Made by a program: the position numbers and the translations under genes. From the NCBI GenBank assembly GCA_002393945.1, contig DGSO01000028.1, positions 253,768-317,767 of the forward strand: a stretch of DNA of 64,000 nucleotides, read 5' to 3'. Positions 8,711-16,534 of this stretch are shown here, piece after piece. The notes beneath the pieces were generated by a model. It saw nothing but the letters and a program-made list of their open reading frames with translations. It was not told the DNA's origin and did not search any database. This stretch comes from Bacteroidales bacterium UBA4360. GTDB taxonomy: Bacteria > Bacteroidota > Bacteroidia > Bacteroidales > UBA932. The stretch's first letter is position 1. Each line of letters opens with the position of its first letter.

Positions 8711-10036
8711 ATGAAACTATGTAAATCTTTCATAATTAAAGGCTTCCTCCTTTTTATTCTGGCCGTGGCGGCTGCCTGCGGCGTGAAATCGGCACAGGAG
8801 ATGGACAGCGATGCGGATGCGGTATGGGAACTCCTGCGCAGCGGCGACGACTCCGTGGCTATGGAGGCCGTCCTCAAGCTTGCCGATGACTATCACAGAA
8901 GGGGAGACTACGACAACGAATCCATCGCTTATTTTTACGTAGCGCAGCTGTACCTGCAGCAACTGGACACTTCCGGCATGCAGGGTGTCATTCCCAAGAT
9001 GGAAAAGCTGGCGAAGGACCATCCGGACCTTCCAAACGTAGTTTACAGTTACCATACGGTCCGGCAGACCCTTTACGCTATCCTTTACCAGGAGGCGGGG
9101 CGGGAGAAGGACAGGGATGAGATGTTCTCCGAAGGCGTCAAGGCCATCGCCCTGATGGAAAAGATGAGCCCTGAAGAGATTGCAAAGTACAGGGTGAACC
9201 CGGTCTGGAACTACTACAATATGGCCGTCGGTTACGACATGTACTTCGACGAGCCCGTTAGGGATTCCATAGCCTTCTACCTCGAAAAGGCCCGCGAGGC
9301 CAATAACCGCGGATTCAACTTTGCCGAAAACATCCACCTCGAAGGGGAGATATCGATAGGTGACGAGCAGGCCTGGCTCTACTACTATGACGGAGAATAC
9401 GACAAGGCCGAAAAGGAAATGTTCCGGGTCCTCTCCATGATCGATTCCGTAGAGATTAAGACCCCAAATGCGGTCCGCACAGAAAGGATTGAAGCCTACG
9501 ACTTTCTGGTGGAACTCTATTCAAACACCGGCAGGCTGGATAAGGCCCTTGAATACCAGAAGCTTAAATCCGAGGCGGAGCTTCGGCGAATCGGCGTAGA
9601 GCGCAACGAGGCCATTCACAAGGTTGAGGCGCAGTACAACGTTGCCAGGGAGCAGGCGAAGGTGGAGAAGATGCGCTGGATGCTGGTCTTGTCCTGCGGT
9701 ATCATACTCCTTCTTGTCGCCGCGGTTCTGTATCTCCACTTATGGCGCCGTAACCGCCTTGAAATGCAGTACTCCGCTGCCGTGGAGGCCCTTGTGGAGA
9801 CCGATGACAAAGTCACCGCCCTCGCCGGAAACGTATCGGCCGAAACCGCCGGAAAGATCTTCTCATCGGCCCTGAAGCCGCTTTCCGCCGTTGAGCGCAA
9901 GTACATCCTGCTTTTCATGTCCGGCAAAGCCACCGAGGAGATAGCGACCGCCATGCACGTCGCCCCCTCCAGCGTGTACACCATGAAATACCGCATCAAA
10001 AAGAAGTACCCTGCCGATTTCCCCCTCCCGTTCTGA
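8711..10036 (+). CDS. Lipid-anchored TPR protein with C-terminal HTH
   Basis: The start chosen is the ATG that begins a lipoprotein signal (hydrophobic run ending AVAAAC, lipobox Cys at residue 22-23). Residues 40-310 are helical repeats of TPR type. A single membrane helix lies at about 321-343 and is followed by a basic WRRNR stretch. The last 50 residues resemble a LuxR/sigma-like helix-turn-helix (SAVERKYILLF...KATEEIATAMHVAPSSVYTM). This is a known Bacteroidetes architecture: sensor outside, DNA-binding domain inside. No partner kinase or ligand is evident. A similar gene lies at 60414-61808. Confidence 0.78.
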   Translation: MKLCKSFIIKGFLLFILAVAAACGVKSAQEMDSDADAVWELLRSGDDSVAMEAVLKLADDYHRRGDYDNESIAYFYVAQLYLQQLDTSGMQGVIPKMEKLAKDHPDLPNVVYSYHTVRQTLYAILYQEAGREKDRDEMFSEGVKAIALMEKMSPEEIAKYRVNPVWNYYNMAVGYDMYFDEPVRDSIAFYLEKAREANNRGFNFAENIHLEGEISIGDEQAWLYYYDGEYDKAEKEMFRVLSMIDSVEIKTPNAVRTERIEAYDFLVELYSNTGRLDKALEYQKLKSEAELRRIGVERNEAIHKVEAQYNVAREQAKVEKMRWMLVLSCGIILLLVAAVLYLHLWRRNRLEMQYSAAVEALVETDDKVTALAGNVSAETAGKIFSSALKPLSAVERKYILLFMSGKATEEIATAMHVAPSSVYTMKYRIKKKYPADFPLPF

Positions 10037-10038
10037 TA

Positions 10039-10620
10039 TCAGATAATCCGGCATTCCGTCAGTCCGCTCCGTTCTCCCGCCACGTAGCGGGCTTCTTTCA
10101 CAGACCCGGCCCGGCGGAAGCGGTCCAGATAGAGAAGATGTCCTTTCTGGAACTGGAGGCAGGAGAAGCTGTCCCCGGGCTGCAGGGAAGAGTTTTCGGA
10201 AGCCGTGACCTCGAAACGGTTGTCGCCAAGGTATTTGACTGCGATGCGCCGGTCCGGCAGCCATCCAAGCAGGAGTTCTGTCCCGGGAGTGAGGGACGAT
10301 GAGTCAATCCCCTCGGCCGCGAATTCTTCCGACTCGCGGGGCGTTTCGGCCTTGAGGCGGCTCTTGAAATCGGCCCAGGAGGCGGCGCCTGCGTACCGGG
10401 ACAGGACATCCAGGGTGCGGAGGGAGACGGCATCGGCCTCACGGGTGGAATAGCCCCAGAGGCGCTCCAGGGTGCTCTCGGAGAGGTGTTCGCGCAGGGC
10501 CGAATCGATGGTGTCGACAAGGGCGATGAAGGCATTGTGCGTCTGGAGCGACTGCCCGTACACGGCTTCCACGCGCATTCGCAGGGCCGATATTTCCGGT
10601 ATGTTAACTGAAACTGACAT
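10039..10620 (-). CDS. Bacteroidetes-type putative DNA-binding protein
   Basis: A 193-residue cytoplasmic protein. Residues about 35-85 (LSESTLERLWGY ... LRTLDVLSRYAG ... WADFKSRL) match a recurring N-terminal pattern in Bacteroidetes proteins that looks like a divergent helix-turn-helix. The C-terminal part (PGTELLLGW through AGERSGL) is beta-rich, perhaps ligand-binding. It is transcribed divergently from the membrane kinase at 10677 and shares its promoter region, so it may regulate that gene. It ends three bases from the convergent TPR-HTH gene. Function is unknown. Confidence 0.68.
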   Translation of the reverse strand: MSVSVNIPEISALRMRVEAVYGQSLQTHNAFIALVDTIDSALREHLSESTLERLWGYSTREADAVSLRTLDVLSRYAGAASWADFKSRLKAETPRESEEFAAEGIDSSSLTPGTELLLGWLPDRRIAVKYLGDNRFEVTASENSSLQPGDSFSCLQFQKGHLLYLDRFRRAGSVKEARYVAGERSGLTECRII

Positions 10621-10627
10621 TGCATGA

Positions 10628-10650
10628 CAAAGTTAAAAAGAATATCTTTG
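10628..10650. promoter_or_regulatory. Divergent promoters for 10620 gene and kinase
   Basis: Minus strand TAACTTTG (10635-10628) stands seven bases from the ATG at 10620. Plus strand TATCTTTG (10643-10650) serves the kinase; ATTG at 10619-10622 lies exactly 20 bases before it as a -33 element. Confidence 0.7.
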
Positions 10651-10676
10651 CATTGTAATGTCTTTTTGTGTCATTT

Positions 10677-11849
10677 ATGGTAAGTGAAACTCTCCGGGAA
10701 GTGACAGCCAGCCTTGAGGACGGTGAATACCGCGTTGTTTCCACTCTGAAGGAGGGGCGGCTTTACCTTGCCGAAAAGGCAGGGAAGCGGTTTCTCCTCA
10801 AAACCGCCTCCGGTGCCAAGGGCATGGAGCAGCTGAAGAGGGAGTATGAACTCTCCATCGGCCTGTCGCATCCTGGACTTGCCTACGTGTTCACTTACGA
10901 GGAAGACTCTCCGGTGGGGCCGTGCCTAGTGCAGGAGTACGTGGACGGGGAGACGCTCGCTCTGTGGCTGGCCGGGAATCCTTCTTCACGGGAGCGGCGG
11001 CGCGTCTGTTCGGAACTGCTCGCCGTCATGGCCTACCTCCATCAAAAAGGCGTCGTCCACAACGACCTCAAGCCGGATAACATCCTCATCTCCAAGGCTT
11101 CCGGGGCCGTCAAGCTCATCGACCTCGGTTTTGCCGATGACGACACCCACCTTGGGAAGGCCCTCGGCGGCACCCGCCGTTACGCCTCTCCGGAGCTGCT
11201 TGCCGGCGCCCCCGTCTCCGCCCGGAGCGACGTCTATTCCCTGGGCGTTATTCTGCAGGAACTGTTTCTGGGCCGATATCACCGCATCGTCCGCCGCTGC
11301 CTTCGCCCGGAGCCGTCAAGGCGCTATGCATCGGCAGGAGAGCTGGAACGAGCCTGGAAAAACAACGGCAAGGGGCTGAGGTACAGTCTGGTGGCGTTTG
11401 TGTCGGCCCTTATCGTCGGAGGCTTCCTGTGGGCGGGCTTGCAGCTGAGGAAAGCGCGCGCAGTGCGAAGCGAACTTGAAGAGCGCGTGGAGGTGGTGGA
11501 TTCCCTGCAGGGAGTCCTGAACGCCATAGAAGAGGAGAAACGGCAGCAGGAAGCTGCACTTCAGAATGCCAAAGACTACGTGGACGAGTGGTATAAGCGT
11601 GAGACGCGTTCGTATAGGGCAGCCCTCCGGAAGGCTCGTTCCCAACAGGACATTACCGCCGCATGGCAAGCCCTCACCGAGCGGTACAACAAATTGTACT
11701 CTGACGCCTATGCCATGGCTCCCACGCCCCTCAAAAGTGTCATGTTCGAATTTCTTCAATCCCGCTATAATGACAGTTTTACGCCCCTGTACAACGAATT
11801 CATCAAGCGCACGAATGAACTCGTAATCCCCAAAATTGACATTAAATGA
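10677..11849 (+). CDS. Membrane-anchored Ser/Thr protein kinase
   Basis: A Hanks-type kinase of 390 residues. The ATP-binding Lys is in FLLKTAS (about residue 42). The catalytic loop reads HNDLKPDN, keeping Asp, Lys and Asn but with Asn in place of the usual Arg. The metal motif is DLG instead of DFG, and SPE stands for APE. A membrane helix at about 235-255 leads to a predicted extracytoplasmic coiled coil (SELEERVEVVDSL onward). An in-frame GTG at 10668 is possible, but the ATG fits better with the promoter at 10643. The kinase looks catalytically competent. Substrates are unknown; the divergent neighbour is one candidate. Confidence 0.85.
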   Translation: MVSETLREVTASLEDGEYRVVSTLKEGRLYLAEKAGKRFLLKTASGAKGMEQLKREYELSIGLSHPGLAYVFTYEEDSPVGPCLVQEYVDGETLALWLAGNPSSRERRRVCSELLAVMAYLHQKGVVHNDLKPDNILISKASGAVKLIDLGFADDDTHLGKALGGTRRYASPELLAGAPVSARSDVYSLGVILQELFLGRYHRIVRRCLRPEPSRRYASAGELERAWKNNGKGLRYSLVAFVSALIVGGFLWAGLQLRKARAVRSELEERVEVVDSLQGVLNAIEEEKRQQEAALQNAKDYVDEWYKRETRSYRAALRKARSQQDITAAWQALTERYNKLYSDAYAMAPTPLKSVMFEFLQSRYNDSFTPLYNEFIKRTNELVIPKIDIK

Positions 11850-11853
11850 CAAC

Positions 11854-11883
11854 TTGCCTTATGGAGGCGGGTAGTTATCTTTG
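11854..11883 (+). promoter_or_regulatory. Promoter of the 11934 lipoprotein
   Basis: TTG at 11854-11856 and TATCTTTG at 11876-11883 are 19 bases apart, a good -33/-7 pair. The leader would be about 45 bases. Confidence 0.65.
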
Positions 11884-11933
11884 TGCCGGGCGAATAGTCG
11901 TCCGGTTTTTTGTGTATTATTAATTTCATCATT

Positions 11934-12515
11934 ATGAAAAGAATCGCATTACTGTTTTCTGCTTGTGTTTTAGCGCCTGCTATGGTATCCTGCGGAGGCT
12001 CCCAATCGTCACACGAGGCAACTTTTTCTCTCGGTAAACTCGACGACAACTTCACGGTCAAGTCCTATAAGATGGAAACCGATGCCAAGGAGAAGAGCGT
12101 CGAGCAAGTGGGCAAAATCAAGGGGACGATTACGCTGGTGGTCAAACGTAACAAAGAGGAATTAAAGTACAAACCCAGCGATGTGGACTATGCGTATATC
12201 AAAGGAGAGACATCGGCGTCCAATTACCTGGTTTTCAATGACAAATGCGATGCCGTTGTCAAGAAAATCCTGAAAATGGAGCCCGGAAAAGAAGAGACAT
12301 TCACCATCGGCTTTTCGTCTAATGATCCTTATATGAGCTACAAAAGCGACGAAGAAAATGCAGAACAGCGGCAGATTATCTATGACGCACTCACCAAGAA
12401 AGGCGGCCTGGACCAGATATCCATCGATGTCGAATTTGAGGAGGACGTGGCGGAAACCGTCAAAGCCCTGAAGGCCATCAAGGACTTGGCCGACGAGATG
12501 GACGATGATGATTAA
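11934..12515 (+). CDS. Small lipoprotein of unknown function
   Basis: The 193-residue product begins with a lipoprotein signal (MKRIALLFSACVLAPAMVSCG), the lipidated Cys being at about residue 20. The start is taken at this ATG, not the in-frame ATG at 11910, because the signal begins here. The mature part is charged and soluble, with a Lys-rich first half and an acidic C-terminus ending in five Asp. No known domain was recognised. It has its own promoter and is followed by the structured RNA region. Confidence 0.7.
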   Translation: MKRIALLFSACVLAPAMVSCGGSQSSHEATFSLGKLDDNFTVKSYKMETDAKEKSVEQVGKIKGTITLVVKRNKEELKYKPSDVDYAYIKGETSASNYLVFNDKCDAVVKKILKMEPGKEETFTIGFSSNDPYMSYKSDEENAEQRQIIYDALTKKGGLDQISIDVEFEEDVAETVKALKAIKDLADEMDDDD

Positions 12516-12554
12516 TCTTTTTCTTCGGGAAGGTCACTTTTAGGAAATAATCGC

Positions 12555-12562
12555 TATATTTG
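12555..12562 (+). promoter_or_regulatory. Promoter of the candidate RNA
   Basis: TATATTTG is a perfect -7 box standing just before the first hairpin of the folded region. Confidence 0.6.
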
Positions 12563-12778
12563 TCTCTTGCAGGCCTTTGTGGCCGCAAGACATAGACAGA
12601 TTAGCGTTTGCAATTTGCACTGACCGTGTAGAAACGTAGGAAATTTCTTTTAGCAGGTTCAGCAGCAAGTCGTAAACGCCCGCAATAGATACCTTCGTGG
12701 TATTTAGCGGGCGTGACTTGTACCTGCTTTGGTTTCCTACGACCACTACCGGACAAGCCTCGCCCGCGTTTTTTGTAT
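12563..12778 (+). ncRNA. Structured RNA candidate, family not identified
   Basis: No convincing protein is encoded here, but the sequence folds strongly. A first hairpin at 12566-12589 pairs CTTGC(A)GGCC with GGCCGCAAG. A long rod follows: CCG(T)GTAG with CTACCGG, GTAGGAAA with TTTCCTAC, AGCAGGT with ACCTGCT, CAAGTC with GACTTG, ACGCCCGC with GCGGGCGT, and an apical ATACC-TTCGT-GGTAT hairpin. It ends in CGCCCGCG followed by six T. The terminal CGCCCGC could instead pair with the GCGGGCG arm, making a terminator. It could be a free small RNA (a 6S or Bacteroidales-specific family) or a leader of the 12824 gene. Confidence 0.7.
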
Positions 12779-12823
12779 GCACTGAAACTAAATAAATAGT
12801 GTTAACCGTTTAATTTACTCATT

Positions 12824-13291
12824 ATGGAACGTAAAACAGTATCGCTTGGCTCTTACACAGTCACAAAAGCTGAAGATGGGAAAATAACCGTCGAAAGATT
12901 CGGTGAGGTTTGCCCGAATGCAAAACAGGCTATCCGTGATATTGCGGAAAAGGCAGATTTTGAGATTGATCCTAAATGGAATACTCAAACCGCAGGGGCC
13001 AAACTGATAAAACATCTATTGGCCAACCAAGAAGAGGTTGCAGGCGGTTATCTATATCTTCCCGGGTACCAATATGACCATGACAAATTCGCTGAAGATG
13101 TCGAAAATGAAGAATTGGAAGGCTACGAGGACGACTGGTGGGGATTGATGAGTGACGTTGAAAGAGGGGAAGAAACAGCCGAAAGGGTTGCCGAAATCAG
13201 CCTCGACAAACCCGGTCTTTATATAAAGGATCTTGAGCGTCGTACATATGCCTACGTTTTTGACGGAGAAATTGTAGTAGAATACGATTAA
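12824..13291 (+). CDS. Unknown protein heading the accessory island
   Basis: A 155-residue acidic protein with no signal peptide. The first 70 residues include a pattern (AKQAIRDIAEKADFEIDPKWNTQTAGAK, cut here: DIAEKADFEIDPKWNTQ) that I have the impression of seeing at the ends of small Bacteroides proteins. The remainder is rich in Glu and Asp with DDWWGL near the middle. It lies 12 bases before the nuclease-like gene, so the two are probably cotranscribed. Base composition is clearly more AT-rich than in the surrounding core genes, which suggests transfer. Function is unknown; an antitoxin or inhibitor role for the next gene is only a guess. Confidence 0.65.
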   Translation: MERKTVSLGSYTVTKAEDGKITVERFGEVCPNAKQAIRDIAEKADFEIDPKWNTQTAGAKLIKHLLANQEEVAGGYLYLPGYQYDHDKFAEDVENEELEGYEDDWWGLMSDVERGEETAERVAEISLDKPGLYIKDLERRTYAYVFDGEIVVEYD

Positions 13292-13303
13292 GCAGATAAG
13301 TAT

Positions 13304-14623
13304 ATGAAGGAAATTGTTATCAACCGGATGTTCTCCGGGAAATATCTTCGTGAGAATATAGGTCACGAAGTTATCAATCTGTTTCAGGCAGACAATGGTA
13401 AATTCTACATTTACTTGAATGATGTCGGGGTTATTGGTAAAGAACACTTTGAGAACGGGAAATGCACAATTGACAGCATGCTGCTTGCACATACACTTGA
13501 AGGAACCAATACCGTGGAGATTATCGGTCTTGCAACCGGCCTTCATCCTGTTTACAATCCTGAACTTGAAGAGAAAGAGCAGGAATCCTTTCAGCGTAAA
13601 TATGCAGAAGACAATGCCATTAGTTATGGAGGAGTCAGTATTTACGGTGTCAATTCCATTTTCAGGGGCAGTGAGCAGCAGACAGTAAATATCACCTTTG
13701 AGGCTGACGTTGTCAAGAAAGTTGCAGACGGCAAACGCATTTATATCAGGATGGCCGATAAAACTAATCAGGCATGCAAGGAACTTGAAACTTATGAAAC
13801 AGACATCGTAGTGAATCTCTCTGAGGTAAAACTTGGTCAGGGGCTAAAATCTTATATTGCCGAAGGAGATGCAGACTACTCTATTCTTGCCGGTATTATA
13901 AATGATTCTTCATTATGGGGAGATGTTATGCCTCTGGCAACACCTGCTGCCGCTCCATCAGAACTGAGTTATATGGATATCTGCCAGCGCTCATACGACG
14001 AACTGGCTTATTCCAATGCAATGGCCTATTTCGCAAAGAAATACCCTGAAATTGCATTTAAGCTTCTGGATCAGTTAACTGGCGTCAAGGACAGCTACCA
14101 TAGGGATTTTGTTGTTCGCAGAGAAGAAAACCATATTGATCTTTTATTCTTCAACAGTGGGCATCTTGTTATTGTGGAGAATAAGATAAAATCTGAGCTC
14201 AACGGTGTTGAAAAGAATGACAACGGAGCGATTGTAAAAACACAATTGGATGATTATTACGATGCGGCAAAAGAAATCAAGGAGAAGTATAAGATTAATT
14301 GCCCAAAACCTTATTTCTTTGTTTTTGCTCCAGACTATAGTTCTCTAAAACACTATTCACTTGCCCATCCGAACCCGTTTACAAAGCATCTGCGGATTGG
14401 AGAACACTTTGATCTGGTATTCTATAGTGAAATCTATACTTTTCTGCTTCCATATCTTAAGAAGACCCCTTACAGCAAGGATATCCTGTTTGTCCAGTTT
14501 ATAAAATCTCTGGAGCGTCACACGCATTCTTATGACGATGGTTTGTGGGAGACGACGGTCCGGAAGTTCTTCGAGAGAATAGACACTTGCGCAGCGGCAA
14601 AAAAGGTTAAGACAATCTTATAA
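13304..14623 (+). CDS. PD-(D/E)XK nuclease-like protein with novel N-terminal region
   Basis: A 439-residue cytoplasmic protein. The C-terminal half carries a PD-(D/E)XK core: Asp in HIDLLFF (about residue 278) and the ENK triad in LVIVENKIKSE (about 291-294). A Gln in KTQLDDYY follows where many family members keep a helix Gln. This resembles the PDDEXK_4 group of uncharacterised nucleases. Residues 1-210 form a separate, beta-rich region I do not recognise. The gene is AT-rich and sits between an unknown protein and two tiny proteins. A role in defence is plausible from family and context but unproven. Confidence 0.72.
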   Translation: MKEIVINRMFSGKYLRENIGHEVINLFQADNGKFYIYLNDVGVIGKEHFENGKCTIDSMLLAHTLEGTNTVEIIGLATGLHPVYNPELEEKEQESFQRKYAEDNAISYGGVSIYGVNSIFRGSEQQTVNITFEADVVKKVADGKRIYIRMADKTNQACKELETYETDIVVNLSEVKLGQGLKSYIAEGDADYSILAGIINDSSLWGDVMPLATPAAAPSELSYMDICQRSYDELAYSNAMAYFAKKYPEIAFKLLDQLTGVKDSYHRDFVVRREENHIDLLFFNSGHLVIVENKIKSELNGVEKNDNGAIVKTQLDDYYDAAKEIKEKYKINCPKPYFFVFAPDYSSLKHYSLAHPNPFTKHLRIGEHFDLVFYSEIYTFLLPYLKKTPYSKDILFVQFIKSLERHTHSYDDGLWETTVRKFFERIDTCAAAKKVKTIL

Positions 14624-14682
14624 AACTAACAGGGGAGAATGCCGAAAATCCCATCAAAGAGTAGGCAAAAATAATAATTGAT

Positions 14683-14868
14683 ATGATTAATGTTACTTAC
14701 AAACGCGGTAGTAGCCGTATGGGCGCGCGCGTAGACGGAATCCCTACAGTCAGTGGCGCAATTGAAGGCCTTATCAAGGGACGTTTTATCCGCGAATCTG
14801 ACGTTAAGGATGTTACAATTCTTGAGATTAGAGATTCCGCAGGAAATCGCGTTTATAAAGCAGACTGA
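14683..14868 (+). CDS. Small 61-residue protein, unknown
   Basis: A short basic protein beginning MINVTYKRGSSRMGARVDG, with no signal peptide or membrane helix. It lies 60 bases after the nuclease-like gene and 18 bases before another small gene, in the same orientation. AT-rich codon use matches the island. No family is recognised. Reality is supported by its spacing and the ordinary amino acid composition; it is too short for a firm call. Confidence 0.5.
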   Translation: MINVTYKRGSSRMGARVDGIPTVSGAIEGLIKGRFIRESDVKDVTILEIRDSAGNRVYKAD

Positions 14869-14885
14869 TTACTTCTTATACTGAT

Positions 14886-15083
14886 ATGATTAAGGTTAAG
14901 ACATTTGTCACTAATAGTAACAATTGTCTACATCACGAAAGGCTTGATACTTCCATCAATGACTTTTTATCAAAGAATGACATTGAAGTTATAGATATCA
15001 AGTACAATTCTTCTTTGGCTGCGGATGGAAAGGGAAGCATCTATTATGACCATTCTGCGCTGCTGATTTATAGGGGAAAATAA
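14886..15083 (+). CDS. Small protein resembling Cse60 family
   Basis: A 65-residue protein. Its layout (MIKVKTFVTNSNN, then INDFLSKNDIEVIDIKYNSS, then SALLIYRG) recalls the small Cse60-type proteins first named from Bacillus sporulation and found widely outside sporeformers. The match is by eye only. It ends the probable four-gene run of the island and is followed by a hairpin at 15096-15127. Its role here is unknown. Confidence 0.55.
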   Translation: MIKVKTFVTNSNNCLHHERLDTSINDFLSKNDIEVIDIKYNSSLAADGKGSIYYDHSALLIYRGK

Positions 15084-15095
15084 CAACGATTATCA

Positions 15096-15127
15096 ATTCG
15101 GAAGGACGGGAATGTCCTTCCGAATTT
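15096..15127 (+). terminator. Hairpin closing the island operon
   Basis: Perfect 13-bp arms, AATTCGGAAGGAC and GTCCTTCCGAATT, with a 6-base loop. The downstream T-run is weak, but position after the last small gene fits a terminator. Confidence 0.65.
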
Positions 15128-15133
15128 CATCTA

Positions 15134-15370
15134 TGAATATACGAGATATCAGAAAAGAACTTGCGCGGGGGTTCGATGACAACCTGCATACCAGACAATA
15201 GCATAATTACGTGGATTATGCCATTATCTTCTTGATTCTTCTCAGTACCGCTGAGATATTCATCTCCACCTTCCCCATCTCCCCCACTGCCGAGAAATGG
15301 ATGAAGGGTATCGACTGGTTTACTCAAATCTTCTTCACCATAGAAGTTTCCTTGCGCATCTGGACGGCCA
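15134..15370 (+). pseudogene. Remnant of an ion-channel gene
   Basis: Reading from the ATG at 15134, the frame gives MNIRDIRKELARGFDDNLHTRQ, cut at 20 here as MNIRDIRKELARGFDDNL, then a TAG at 15200-15202. The same frame continues with HNYVDYAIIFLILLS and FTQIFFTIEVSLRIW, which look like the first two helices of a voltage-gated cation channel (Ion_trans family). The TAG stands where Trp (TGG) would fit. After about 15365 the similarity ends, so the rest of the channel is missing. The following 100 bases are of unknown origin. One nonsense change plus a 3' deletion makes this a dead gene. Confidence 0.6.
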
Positions 15371-15472
15371 ATCAAGGCGTCATTGGTGTTGACGAAGTGT
15401 TGATTGTCGCCTGCTGTGCCATTGATGACGGCGAGAACGGTAAAGCCGTTCCTGTTAGAAAAATAAAGTATC

Positions 15473-16090
15473 ATGAGACAATTCCTTTTATTTGTGCTTT
15501 TTTTCGCATCGGCCCAACTCTTCGCCCAGAAGCCGTCGGGACGATGGCTGGTCTATGAGGGTGGCGACGAGGCGGAACTGGTGGTGAGCGTATCGGCCGA
15601 TGGCATCGGCAAAGCCGAACTTTCGCTGACCAGGCGCCATCAGGCAGTGTCTTACGGGGAGGGGAGTCAGTTCTGGGGGACTTTTCGCGGAACAGGCGGG
15701 TACTACTTCCTTGTCAAGGCCGTCAAGACCGTGGGCGTGTCCCTGACGCAGACGGACTCTACGCTCGTTGTCACCAGGCGCGGCGAGCCCGAGACAAAGG
15801 TATCGGCCCGGCTGGACGAGGCGTACAGCACGCGGGAACTGTCGGACTACGGGGACTACAAAAAACAGGTGCTGGCGCAGTGGAAGCGGGATTTCCCGCG
15901 CAACGAAGACGTGAAGCGGGCCAAAAGGATAATGGCTGGCTATTTCGAAGATTTCTATGCCGATGCCTTTGATGCCCTGCTCTTTGGGGAGTATCGGCTT
16001 ATAGAGAAAACGGATTCATCGCTCGTCCTGAAAAAGCCTGCTCCCGGCTCCCCTCCGCTCAAGTGGACCCCTTATTTGCGTGAAATGTAA
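15473..16090 (+). CDS. Secreted protein of unknown function
   Basis: A 205-residue protein with a signal peptide (MRQFLLFVLFFASAQLFAQ). The mature protein looks beta-rich in its first two thirds (GRWLVYEGGDEAEL onward) and helical near the C-terminus (FEDFYADAFDALLF). No domain is recognised. GC-rich codon use matches the core genes and contrasts with the AT-rich island just upstream, so it probably marks the island boundary. A strong terminator follows. Confidence 0.68.
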   Translation: MRQFLLFVLFFASAQLFAQKPSGRWLVYEGGDEAELVVSVSADGIGKAELSLTRRHQAVSYGEGSQFWGTFRGTGGYYFLVKAVKTVGVSLTQTDSTLVVTRRGEPETKVSARLDEAYSTRELSDYGDYKKQVLAQWKRDFPRNEDVKRAKRIMAGYFEDFYADAFDALLFGEYRLIEKTDSSLVLKKPAPGSPPLKWTPYLREM

Positions 16091-16114
16091 CAATTTGTTA
16101 GACAGCGAATTCCG

Positions 16115-16150
16115 CAAAATGCTTTCCGGAAAAAACCGGAAAGCATTTTG
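16115..16150. terminator. Strong terminator hairpin
   Basis: Perfect 15-bp arms (CAAAATGCTTTCCGG / CCGGAAAGCATTTTG) around an A6 loop, just after the 15473 gene. Confidence 0.8.
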
Positions 16151-16324
16151 GGCTATCCATTGATATTCAGCCACTTGCATTTCACGGGGCGCGCAGTCTT
16201 GAAAAAGATACAAAAACGCAACAAGCGCAAAATAAGCGACAGTTGCAAGTACAGCCCAATGTTGAGGTTGGAGAAGTAGCTATATATAACCCTGACGATA
16301 CTATTCGTCTGGAGGTCCGACTGG

Positions 16325-16515
16325 CCAAAACAACCCTAACCGTGTCCAAATGCCGCAAAAACACACGGTTGGACACCAAAACCGCCCTAACCGTGTCCGA
16401 ATGCTGCAAAAACACATGGTTTGACACCAAAACCGCCCTTGCGGTGTCCGAGTGGTGCAAAAACACGCGGTTTGACACCAAAACCACCCTAACGGTGTCA
16501 GAGTGGTGCAAAACG
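16325..16515. repeat. 51-bp tandem repeat, about 3.7 copies
   Basis: The segment CCCTAACCGTGTCC recurs at about 16334, 16385, 16436 and 16487, a constant period of 51 bases. Each unit carries GTGTC ... GACAC as an imperfect dyad with GCAAAAACAC between. Because 51 is a multiple of three, several frames stay open on both strands and encode a 17-residue repeat. No start signal or known protein supports translation. Confidence 0.75.
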
Positions 16516-16534
16516 AGTGTGTGCGGTTTATCCA

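Noticed and set aside
12540..12782. Minus-strand open frame of 80 codons across the folded RNA
   Set aside because: The dense nested inverted repeats and the promoter on the plus strand explain the region better; the product has no coding signature.
12516..15472. Prophage or insertion sequence explaining the island
   Set aside because: No integrase, transposase, phage structural gene or flanking direct repeat could be found.
15127..15474. Minus-strand 115-codon frame, or the plus frame starting at 15211, as a real gene
   Set aside because: The plus-strand reading shows channel helices interrupted by a stop, so both open frames are by-products of a decayed gene.
16325..16515. CRISPR-like array
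   Set aside because: The repeats are contiguous 51-bp tandem units with no unique spacers, and no cas genes are present.
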